Assembly (NCBI GenBank): GCA_004376205.1
Contig: SOKG01000176.1
Coordinates: 1 to 12,477 of the forward strand
From: Dehalococcoidia bacterium
Lineage (GTDB): Bacteria; Chloroflexota; Dehalococcoidia; SZUA-161
Length of the DNA stretch: 12,477 nucleotides
Direction of reading: 5' to 3'
Shown piece after piece: positions 6,521-12,477 of this stretch. Every line of letters starts with the position of its first letter. Positions within the stretch are counted from its first letter, which is position 1. A model generated the notes under the pieces. That model was not told where the DNA came from. It searched no databases and saw only the letters and a program-made list of their open reading frames with translations. The position numbers and the translations under genes were made by a program.

Positions 6521-6600
6521 CCGACTACCTCCCGTTGGCTTTGCTTCGACTCCATCTCAACCAGTGTTACCAGGGTATTGCGCCACGGGTTTCTTGTGGT

Positions 6601-6629
6601 AGTATATCTATCGCAATGGAATATGACAA
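6601..6629 (-). promoter_or_regulatory. Sigma-70-type promoter for the GyrI-like gene
   Basis: On the minus strand, TTGTCA (6629-6624) and TATACT (6606-6601) are separated by exactly 17 bases, each with five of six consensus matches. Transcription would start near 6594 and leave a leader of about 74 nt. On the plus strand, towards the operon starting at 6693, I see only weak candidates (for example TGG-TAGTAT at 6597-6605). Confidence 0.6.
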
Positions 6630-6692
6630 TATGGATTTTCGAGGCATGAAAAATCTGCATCCGGCGAGGAGAGCTTTAGAAGGAGGCAGGCA

Positions 6693-8156
6693 ATGGTAGG
6701 AATAACCTCATACGGTGCTTACATACCGCTACACAGGCTATCGCGCGCAGAACTTCACAGGGCCTGGGGCGGCATAGGCATGCTGGGGATGTCGGTACCG
6801 GGGGAGAAGGCGGTGGCCGGTTATGATGAAGACAGCATAACCATGGCGGTGGAGGCGGTTTTCGACTGTATGCGCGACACCGATCCCAAGAAGGTGGGCG
6901 GCTTGTTCTTCGCCTCGACAACCCACCCCTATAACGAGAAGCAAAGCTCGGCCTATATTTCCGCGGTGGTAGACATGGAGAGAGAAATCAGGACGGCTGA
7001 TTTCAGTGGCTCTCTGAGGGCGGGGACTATCGCCATGAACTCAGCCATAGATGCTATTAAGGCCGGGGCTTTGAATAACGTGGTGGTGGCCGCTGCCGAT
7101 ACCCGCCTGGGGGCTCCTTCGGGGCTTATGGAGCAGAGCTGCGGCGACGGCAGCGCTGCCTTTATCCTGGGGGACAAGGACGTTATCGCCAGCATCGAGG
7201 CCAGCTACACCATCAGCGATGAATTCGCAGGGGTGTGGCGAGCGGATGTCGATACCTTCGTTCGCTCCTGGGAGGACCGCATGGTCCTCGACACCGGCTA
7301 CTCTGCCCTTCTCTATGAAGCTATTTCAGGCGTGATGAACAAGTGTAATCTCAAGCCCGGCGATTTCGCCAAGGCGGTCTACTACTCTCCCCTCGATGTC
7401 CGAGCACACAACAAGTTGGCAAGGAACCTAGGTTTCGATCCCGCACAGGTCCAAGACTCCATGTTCATGACAGTAGGCAATACCGGCACCGCCCTCGCCA
7501 TGATGATGCTGGTGGCAGCCCTTGAGGAGGCAAAAGCTGGGGACAAGATCCTCTTTGCCAACTATGGAAACGGTGCCGATGCCTTCGTTCTGGAGGTGAC
7601 CGATGCTATAGAGAGGGTCAGAGACCGGCGCGGAATCAAAGGGCACTTAGACTCGAAGAGGATGGTCAACAACTACGAAACCTACCTGCGATGGCGCAAC
7701 CTGATACCCTTGGAGGCAGCACAGCGTCCCGAATTGGCGCCTGCCTCCATATCAGCGATACGCAGGTCTCGCAAGGAAATCCTCGCCCTCTACGGGGTGA
7801 AGTGCAAGAAGTGCGGCACACCGCAGTACCGGGCACCGGCCAGTGCCGGCGGCAGAACGCCCAGCAGGATCTGCGTCATATGCCAGGCCAAGGATGAATT
7901 TGAAGATTACAAGTTTGCCGACAGGAAGGCGAGAATCTTCAGCTTCACCCATGATAACCTGGCAACCACCCCCGACCCGCCAGTCACTAACACTATGCTC
8001 GACTTCGAGGGAGGGGGCAGGGGGATGTTCGATCTCACCGACCGCGACCCGGATAAGGTTGAAATGGGGATGCTGGCGGAGATGACCTTCAGGAAGCTCT
8101 TCTTTGACCGAGGTATCCATAATTACTACTGGAAAGCTCGACCGATAAGGGTCTAG
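6693..8156 (+). CDS. HMG-CoA-synthase-like domain fused to DUF35 zinc-ribbon/OB domain
   Basis: A 487-aa two-part protein. Residues 1 to about 305 have the thiolase-superfamily fold of archaeal-type HMG-CoA synthase (ITSYGAYIPLHRL; AAADTR; CGDGSAAFILG; GNTGTALA). Residues about 350-487 are a DUF35 domain: a zinc ribbon with C371/C374 and C394/C397, then an OB-fold (ARIFSFTH to the end). In archaea, separate HMG-CoA synthase, thiolase and DUF35 proteins form one complex that passes acetoacetyl-CoA; here two are fused and the thiolase gene follows 16 bases later. The usual active-site pattern FACKAGT reads SLRAGT here (residues 107-112), with Leu108 at the Cys position, and the usual His position reads YYSP. 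The domain may therefore not catalyse classical HMG-CoA formation. The ATG follows AGAAGGAGG. First gene of the operon. The architecture is sure; the reaction is not. Confidence 0.88.
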   Translation: MVGITSYGAYIPLHRLSRAELHRAWGGIGMLGMSVPGEKAVAGYDEDSITMAVEAVFDCMRDTDPKKVGGLFFASTTHPYNEKQSSAYISAVVDMEREIRTADFSGSLRAGTIAMNSAIDAIKAGALNNVVVAAADTRLGAPSGLMEQSCGDGSAAFILGDKDVIASIEASYTISDEFAGVWRADVDTFVRSWEDRMVLDTGYSALLYEAISGVMNKCNLKPGDFAKAVYYSPLDVRAHNKLARNLGFDPAQVQDSMFMTVGNTGTALAMMMLVAALEEAKAGDKILFANYGNGADAFVLEVTDAIERVRDRRGIKGHLDSKRMVNNYETYLRWRNLIPLEAAQRPELAPASISAIRRSRKEILALYGVKCKKCGTPQYRAPASAGGRTPSRICVICQAKDEFEDYKFADRKARIFSFTHDNLATTPDPPVTNTMLDFEGGGRGMFDLTDRDPDKVEMGMLAEMTFRKLFFDRGIHNYYWKARPIRV

Positions 8157-8172
8157 AGAGAGGAGGAAGAAA

Positions 8173-9354
8173 ATGGCAGAAAGCATAAAGGATAAAGTAG
8201 CTATAGTTGGCGCGGGCTGCACCCAGTTCGGTGAGCTGTGGGACAAGAGCGTCTCGGACCTGATGGTTGATGCCACCTATGAGGCTCTTGAAGATGCCGG
8301 AATCGAGTCTAAGGATATCGATGCCGCGTGGATAGGACACTGGTCCGAGACCTCAGGGTGCACGGGGATGTCCCTGTCAGGTAGCCTGGGGCTTCAATAT
8401 AAGGCTGTAAGCAGGCTGGAGAATGCCTGTGCCACCGGCTCCGACTGCCTCAGAAACGCCGCCTACGCGGTAGCATGCGGCGCTTGTGACATAGCATTGG
8501 CTGTGGGAGCTGAGAAGTTGAAGGATATGGGCATCGCTGGCCTTCCCAACCAGTATCCTCTGGGGACTCCGATGGTGCTAACCAATCTGTCAGCTCCAGG
8601 CCTTTTTGCTATGCTGGCGACCACCTATTTTCACCGCTACGGCCTCAGCCCCCAGGAGGGGAAGAGGATGCTGGCTCACATACCGGTGAAGAGCCACCAC
8701 AATGGCGCCATGAATCCCAAGGCCCATTTCAAGAGGGAGCTGACTGTGGAGCAAGTACTGAATTCGCCCATAATCGCCTGGCCCCTGGGGATACTCGACT
8801 GCTGTGGAGTAAGCGATGGTGCGGCAGCAGCCATCGTGGTACGAGCCAGTGAGGCCAAGAAATACAGGCCCGACCCGGTCTACATCAAGGCATTGCAGAT
8901 CTGCGCCAACCCCGCTGACGGCGCCAGGAGGACCGATTACGACTTTACACATATTGAAGCAACCTATCGCGCCGGGCTGGCAGCTTATGCTGAGGCGGGC
9001 GTGAAGGACCCTCGAAAGGAGATCAGCATGGCTGAGGTCCATGATTGCTTCTCCATCACCGAGGCGCTCATCATGGAAGACCTCCAGTTCAGCTCCAGGG
9101 GAAAGGTGAAGGAGGACCTCGAGGCTGGTCTCTTCAATCTCGATGGGCCGTTGCCGGTGCAACCCAGCGGCGGCTTGAAGTGCTTTGGCCATCCGGTGGC
9201 TGCCAGCGGACTCAGGATGCTGTACGAGATGTACAAGCAACTCCAGGGAAAGGCTGGCTCCCGCCAGATCAAGGACCCAAAACTGGGGCTGACCCAAAAC
9301 ATGGGTGGGCACCCGGCGGATAACGTCGTGTCTTGCGTAATCGTAGGGCTGTGA
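8173..9354 (+). CDS. SCP-x/BbsB-type thiolase
   Basis: A 393-aa thiolase of the sterol-carrier-protein-x group. The nucleophilic Cys is C86 in ENACATGS. The expected HDCF is at residues 290-293 (H290, C292), the active-site GHPVAASG is at 339-346 (H340), and the C-terminal QNMGG is present. All residues needed for CoA-dependent cleavage or condensation of 3-ketoacyl-CoA therefore appear in place. Thiolases of this group commonly need a DUF35 partner, as in BbsAB of anaerobic toluene degradation or the archaeal HMG-CoA synthase complex, and the partner here is probably the DUF35 part of the upstream protein. Ltp2-type aldolases have the same fold and partners but act on steroid side chains; the intact Cys favours thiolase. 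ATG follows GAGAGGAGG. The next gene starts 24 bases downstream. Confidence 0.92.
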   Translation: MAESIKDKVAIVGAGCTQFGELWDKSVSDLMVDATYEALEDAGIESKDIDAAWIGHWSETSGCTGMSLSGSLGLQYKAVSRLENACATGSDCLRNAAYAVACGACDIALAVGAEKLKDMGIAGLPNQYPLGTPMVLTNLSAPGLFAMLATTYFHRYGLSPQEGKRMLAHIPVKSHHNGAMNPKAHFKRELTVEQVLNSPIIAWPLGILDCCGVSDGAAAAIVVRASEAKKYRPDPVYIKALQICANPADGARRTDYDFTHIEATYRAGLAAYAEAGVKDPRKEISMAEVHDCFSITEALIMEDLQFSSRGKVKEDLEAGLFNLDGPLPVQPSGGLKCFGHPVAASGLRMLYEMYKQLQGKAGSRQIKDPKLGLTQNMGGHPADNVVSCVIVGL

Positions 9355-9378
9355 CATGATAGTCTCACAGGAGCGGTG

Positions 9379-10575
9379 ATGGATTTCCAATTTACCCCGG
9401 AACAAGAGGCGTTAAGAAAGGAATTCGACGACTTTTTCAGGGAAGAGATGAAGAACGCCCCACCAGAATGGGGAGCATCGATCGAAGCTATCTACGGTAA
9501 CGATACATGCTGGGAATTCCACAAGCAAATGGCAAAGAAGCTGGGGGCAAAGGGCTGGCTCTCCCGGCCGTGGCCCAAGGAATACGGAGGCCAGGATGCT
9601 CCCCTGATAGAACAGTTCATCTTCGGCGAGGTCATGGGATACCACAGGGGAGCAGGCGTTGATCCTCTGGGCGTAGGCGTGCTGGCCCCGAGCCTCCTCG
9701 TCAGCGGAAACGACGAGCAAAAGAGGGAGCACCTGCCTCCTATGGCACGGGGAGAGCGATTCTGGTGCCAGTGCTGGAGCGAGCCAAATGCTGGCTCCGA
9801 TCTGGCATCCCTTACCACCCGTGCAGTAAGAGATGGTGACGACTACATCATCAATGGGCAGAAGATATGGACCACAGGGGCTCACCGTGCCGACTGGTGC
9901 AACATGCTGGCCAGGACAAATCCCGAGGAGAAGAGAAGCCGGGGGCTTTCCTTCTTCCTGGTCGATATGAAGACCCCGGGCATTACTGTCAGGCCTGTCC
10001 CCATCATGGAAGGCTCGCGCATGTTCAACGAGGTCTTCTTCGACGATGTCCGGGTCCCAGCACGCAATAGGGTAGGCGAGGAGAACCAGGGTTGGCTGGC
10101 TTCCCAAATGACGTCGAACTTCGAGCGCTCCATGATCATGGTGTTTTCCGTATGCAAGCGAGAGCTTGAGGAACTGGTGGAGTTCTGCAAAGAGACGAAG
10201 TGGGGTGGTGAGCCCTTAGCTAGGAACCCTCTCATTCGGGATAGATTAGCCCAGCTGGCGATTGAGATCGATACAGGTCGCGCCTTTGCTTACTCGGTAG
10301 TGTGGAACCAGATTAAGGGCGGCCTGATAACGGCCGGCCCTTTGGCGGCAGCGGCAAAGGTTCTCGCCACAGAGCTGCTGCAGCGGCTCACCTATACTGG
10401 TTGCGAGATCATGGGACTCTACGGACAGGTAAAGGAGTCCAGGTGGGCGCCACTGCAGGGTAAATTCGAGAAGAACTACCAGCTATGTATAGGGCTAAAC
10501 ATGGGTGGGGGCACTTCAGAGATTATGAGGAACCTTATCTCTTCATTGGGGCTGGGCCTGCCAAGAAGCTGGTAG
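9379..10575 (+). CDS. Acyl-CoA dehydrogenase
   Basis: A 398-aa FAD enzyme that introduces an alpha,beta double bond into an acyl-CoA, passing electrons to an electron-transfer flavoprotein. The N-terminal helical domain spans about 1-125. The FAD-binding signature CWSEPNAGSDL and INGQKIWTTGAH lie near residues 133-168, and the C-terminal helical domain ends with GGGTSEIMRN. In medium-chain enzymes the last motif is YEGT with the catalytic Glu; here it is GGGT. A Glu appears instead at residue 249 (NFERS), the position used in isovaleryl-CoA and long-chain dehydrogenases. Such placement is typical of enzymes acting on branched or bulky acyl-CoAs. I chose ATG at 9379 over GTG at 9376 because AGGAG ends five bases before the ATG. 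It is third in the operon and would supply the enoyl-CoA for the next gene. Substrate unknown. Confidence 0.93.
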   Translation: MDFQFTPEQEALRKEFDDFFREEMKNAPPEWGASIEAIYGNDTCWEFHKQMAKKLGAKGWLSRPWPKEYGGQDAPLIEQFIFGEVMGYHRGAGVDPLGVGVLAPSLLVSGNDEQKREHLPPMARGERFWCQCWSEPNAGSDLASLTTRAVRDGDDYIINGQKIWTTGAHRADWCNMLARTNPEEKRSRGLSFFLVDMKTPGITVRPVPIMEGSRMFNEVFFDDVRVPARNRVGEENQGWLASQMTSNFERSMIMVFSVCKRELEELVEFCKETKWGGEPLARNPLIRDRLAQLAIEIDTGRAFAYSVVWNQIKGGLITAGPLAAAAKVLATELLQRLTYTGCEIMGLYGQVKESRWAPLQGKFEKNYQLCIGLNMGGGTSEIMRNLISSLGLGLPRSW

Positions 10576-10584
10576 CCAAGATGG

Positions 10585-10603
10585 TACTCTCCTCAAGAGA
10601 GTA
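10585..10603 (+). other. Perfect hairpin between acyl-CoA dehydrogenase and hot-dog genes
   Basis: TACTCTC (10585-10591) and GAGAGTA (10597-10603) pair perfectly around the five-base loop CTCAA. There is no T-run after it, so it is not a standard intrinsic terminator. It lies in the widest gap of this operon and could stabilise the upstream message, mark a processing site, or be a protein-binding site. Confidence 0.45.
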
Positions 10604-10625
10604 GATCTACGGGGAGGTGTCTGAA

Positions 10626-11108
10626 ATGACCGAGGGTTCAGCGATTATGGACGAGCTTAGAGGGCTAATCGGCATCATGACTGAGCCTGTCATCAATGAG
10701 GTGGAAAGGGGAGCCATAAGGAGGTATGCCGAAGCCGTTGGTGACCCCAATCCCCTGTACTGCGATATGGAGTATGCAAAGAACAGCAGGCACGGGGAGC
10801 TGATATGCCCTCCGGGTTTCTTTGGCTGGCCAACAAGGGTAAGCAGTGGGGTAATGGAGGTGATGGGCGCCTTGTTTGGCGCCCTGTTTAAGGCCGGCTT
10901 GGTCCGTATCCTCGATGGCGGCAGGAAATATGAGTTCTTCCTCCCGGTGCGCGCTGGCGACACCTTGGCCTGGTATGCCAGGTTCGCCGACGTTAGGGAG
11001 CGGGAGGGCAAAACGGGGAAGATGGTTTTCCTCACCACGGAGATCACCTATATCAACCAGCATGGCGATCTGGTGGCCAAGGTGAGGCAGACCTTTATCG
11101 CTCGCTAG
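10626..11108 (+). CDS. FAS1-like/MaoC N-terminal-type hot-dog protein (hydratase subunit)
   Basis: A 160-aa single hot-dog protein of the FAS1-like dehydratase / MaoC N-terminal-domain type, found in enoyl-CoA or enoyl-ACP hydratases. YAEAVGDPNPLYCDMEYA (residues 34-51) matches the hydratase-2 motif, except that the catalytic His of GDxNPxH is Tyr45; Asp40 remains. APP-like ICPPGF (60-65) and the C-terminal strand with TEITYINQHGDLVAK are typical. In HadAB/HadBC and ChsH1/ChsH2 pairs, one hot-dog subunit lacks catalytic residues and binds the substrate while its partner carries Asp/His. This may be such a non-catalytic half, with its partner outside the window. ATG at 10626 is chosen because GGGGAGG ends eight bases upstream; an upstream GTG overlaps that site. 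The next gene is 14 bases away. Confidence 0.85.
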   Translation: MTEGSAIMDELRGLIGIMTEPVINEVERGAIRRYAEAVGDPNPLYCDMEYAKNSRHGELICPPGFFGWPTRVSSGVMEVMGALFGALFKAGLVRILDGGRKYEFFLPVRAGDTLAWYARFADVREREGKTGKMVFLTTEITYINQHGDLVAKVRQTFIAR

Positions 11109-11122
11109 TAGGAGGTGGAATT

Positions 11123-12391
11123 ATGGCGGAACAGGAGGGTTCCTTGCTGGGGGGATGCCGGGTTTTGGATTTAGCCGACGAAAAGGGGCTACTCTGCGGC
11201 AAGCTCCTCGGCGACCTGGGGGCCGATGTCATCAAGATCGAGCCGCCTGGGGGAGACCCTGCGAGAAGCATTGGCCCGTTTTATGAGGATATCCCACACC
11301 CAGAGAAGAGCCTTTTTTGGTTCTGGACCAACCTGCATAAAAGGGGCATAACCTTGGACATCGAAACGCCCGATGGCAGGGAGATCTTCCAGAGGCTGGT
11401 CGGGACCGCTGACTTCGTGGTGGAGTCTTTCGAGCCGGGATACATGGAAAGCCTTGGCCTGGGGTACTCGGAGCTTGAGAAGATCAATCCCAGAATCATT
11501 ATGACTTCTATCACGCCCTTCGGTCAAACCGGCCCTTACGCTCATTACAAGACCACCGACATCGTGGGAGTTTCCATGGGAGGGTTAGTGCGCATCAGTG
11601 GTGAGATGGGCGGGCCGCCGAATCGTTTCAGCGCCCCCCAATTCTACTTCCTGGGAGGGCTTCACGGCGCTGCCGGCTCCATGGTCGCCTATTACCACCG
11701 GGAGCTCACCGGGGAGGGGCAGCACGTGGATGTCTCCTGTCAGCAGGCAGTGGTCCTCTCCCTGATGGTCGTCGCTGAGATCTGGGACATGTTCAAGTAC
11801 AGCTACAGGGGGATGGGAGGTAACTATGCGGGAGCCAGACCCGATGGCACTATTCTCTTCAGTCGGGTAATCTACCCCTGTAAGGATGGGCATGTCTTCG
11901 CCTTCATCACCGGAGCGGCTCAGGCGGGCATGGTGACGTCTTCCAAACTGCTGGTAGAGTGGGCCAACCGGGAGGGGATGTGCCTGGAACTGAAGGACTA
12001 CCCCTGGCAGAAAATAGACGCAGCAACAATAAGCCAGGAGGAGCTCACCAAAATCACAGAAGCCGTAGCTGCCTTCATCGAGACCAAGACCAAGGCAGAG
12101 CTTTTCTCCGAGGCGCTGGAGAGCGGCATCCTGATCTGCCCGGTCTCAACCATGAAGGATGTAGCGGAGAGCCCTCAGCTCATGGCTCGAGGGTTCTGGG
12201 AGGAGGTGGAACACCCTGAATTGGGAACAACCATCGCCTACCCCGGCTATGCCATCAAGATGAGTGAAACCCCTTACCGGGTGCAGCGGCGGCCCCCTCT
12301 CATCGGAGAGCACAACGAGCAGGTCTACGAGAAGGAGATGGGATATTCCGGGGAGCAGCTGGTTACCCTCAAGAATCGCGGGGTCATCTGA
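11123..12391 (+). CDS. Family III (CaiB/BaiF) CoA-transferase, possible non-catalytic subunit
   Basis: A 422-aa family III CoA-transferase, a group that moves CoA between carboxylic acids. Typical landmarks are LLGDLGADVIKIEPPGGDPAR near residues 28-48, NKRG-like LHKRGITLD (71-79), ADFVVESFEPG (96-106), TSITPFGQTGPY (128-139), HRELTGEGQHVDVS (192-205) and the C-terminal RPPLIGEH. The catalytic Asp of formyl-CoA transferase (GDSNSGMH) aligns with Tyr175 in QFYFLGGLH, so the usual acyl-enzyme nucleophile seems absent. In BbsEF of toluene degradation, one of two paired subunits lacks this Asp; the gene starting at 12427 appears to be a second CoA-transferase and could be the active partner. ATG follows TAGGAGGTGG closely. 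The family is sure; a non-catalytic role is inference by hand alignment. Confidence 0.92.
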   Translation: MAEQEGSLLGGCRVLDLADEKGLLCGKLLGDLGADVIKIEPPGGDPARSIGPFYEDIPHPEKSLFWFWTNLHKRGITLDIETPDGREIFQRLVGTADFVVESFEPGYMESLGLGYSELEKINPRIIMTSITPFGQTGPYAHYKTTDIVGVSMGGLVRISGEMGGPPNRFSAPQFYFLGGLHGAAGSMVAYYHRELTGEGQHVDVSCQQAVVLSLMVVAEIWDMFKYSYRGMGGNYAGARPDGTILFSRVIYPCKDGHVFAFITGAAQAGMVTSSKLLVEWANREGMCLELKDYPWQKIDAATISQEELTKITEAVAAFIETKTKAELFSEALESGILICPVSTMKDVAESPQLMARGFWEEVEHPELGTTIAYPGYAIKMSETPYRVQRRPPLIGEHNEQVYEKEMGYSGEQLVTLKNRGVI

Positions 12392-12426
12392 GCTTTGAGG
12401 GAGCGATTGGGGAAAGGAGGACCGAG

Positions 12427-12477
12427 ATGGCAAAACAGGTTTTTGAAGGGGTAAAGGTTGCTGATTTCTCCTGGGTG
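12427..12477 (+). CDS. Second family III CoA-transferase, first 17 codons
   Basis: The right window edge cuts this gene after 17 codons. FEGVKVADFSWV is typical of the N-terminus of CaiB/BaiF CoA-transferases (compare the upstream gene's GGCRVLDLA). The ATG at 12427 is preceded by GGAAAGGAGG and starts 35 bases after the previous stop. Tandem CoA-transferase genes often form heteromers. So little is visible that the family call is likely but not certain. Confidence 0.6.
   Translation, partial: MAKQVFEGVKVADFSWV

Noticed and set aside
6521..6692. Plus-strand promoter for the CoA operon
   Set aside because: Only weak candidates (TTGCGC with TGG-TAGTAT, or TTGTGG with TGGAAT) are visible; none is good enough to annotate.
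7752..8276. 174-aa minus-strand open frame
   Set aside because: Antisense to the DUF35 part of the fused gene and the thiolase start; no domain seen.
8590..9405. 271-aa minus-strand open frame
   Set aside because: Antisense to the thiolase, His- and Leu-rich shadow sequence without a family match.
9412..10107. 231-aa minus-strand open frame
   Set aside because: Antisense to the acyl-CoA dehydrogenase, with no ribosome binding site or motif.
1..12477. tRNA or rRNA genes, CRISPR array, insertion sequence or transposase
   Set aside because: No regularly spaced repeats, cloverleaf-like sequence, rRNA-like stretch or transposase frame could be found.

Overview
The window looks like a bacterial chromosome segment from an anaerobe. 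Every convincing gene has a GGAGG-type ribosome binding site, and there are several good sigma-70-type promoters. The gene content (tungsten/molybdenum aldehyde:ferredoxin oxidoreductase, radical SAM protein, acyl-CoA enzymes, family III CoA-transferases, DUF35 proteins) is typical of anaerobic subsurface bacteria. A Dehalococcoidia-like Chloroflexota or a deltaproteobacterial lineage would fit, but this is inferred from gene content only.

Left part (1-2265, minus strand): a two-gene unit encodes an aldehyde:ferredoxin oxidoreductase (215-2074) and, just downstream, the start of a zinc-dependent medium-chain alcohol dehydrogenase (1-159, cut by the window edge). Together they could take an alcohol through its aldehyde to an acid. 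A promoter with 5/6 matches in both hexamers at the usual spacing lies just upstream of the oxidoreductase. The intergenic region also carries repeated TTGTC/GACAA half-sites and a possible opposite-facing promoter for a truncated thiamine-diphosphate enzyme gene (2266-2514).

Middle part (2515-6520): a patchwork of small or poorly characterised genes. They are an EthD-like dimeric alpha-beta barrel protein; a radical SAM protein with an unusual cysteine spacing, driven by a near-consensus promoter with a structured ~170-nt leader; a 64-aa cysteine-rich protein; a 179-aa protein resembling the DUF4334/GXWXG group; a 79-aa two-helix membrane protein; and, on the minus strand, a GyrI-like ligand-binding protein with its own promoter. 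From about 4.9 to 6.5 kb the DNA is visibly poorer in G+C than the right part (27/60 in 5221-5280 and 23/60 in 6181-6240, against 39/60 in 7141-7200), which suggests a different history.

Right part (6693-12477, plus strand): a tight operon for CoA-thioester metabolism. In order it encodes a fusion of an HMG-CoA-synthase-like domain with a DUF35 zinc-ribbon/OB domain, an SCP-x-type thiolase, an acyl-CoA dehydrogenase, a FAS1-like/MaoC-N hot-dog protein, a family III CoA-transferase, and the first 17 codons of what looks like a second one. This recalls the bbs operon of anaerobic toluene degradation (CoA-transferase pair, dehydrogenase, hydratase, thiolase plus DUF35 subunit) and also DUF35-thiolase/MaoC steroid side-chain modules. 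Several members lack expected catalytic residues: the HMG-CoA-synthase-like domain lacks its Cys, the hot-dog protein has Tyr for the catalytic His, and the first CoA-transferase has Tyr in place of the catalytic Asp. The thiolase keeps its Cys, and the dehydrogenase appears to have its Glu at the isovaleryl-CoA-dehydrogenase position. This is consistent with heteromeric complexes that combine scaffold or regulatory subunits with active partners. The substrate cannot be named from sequence.
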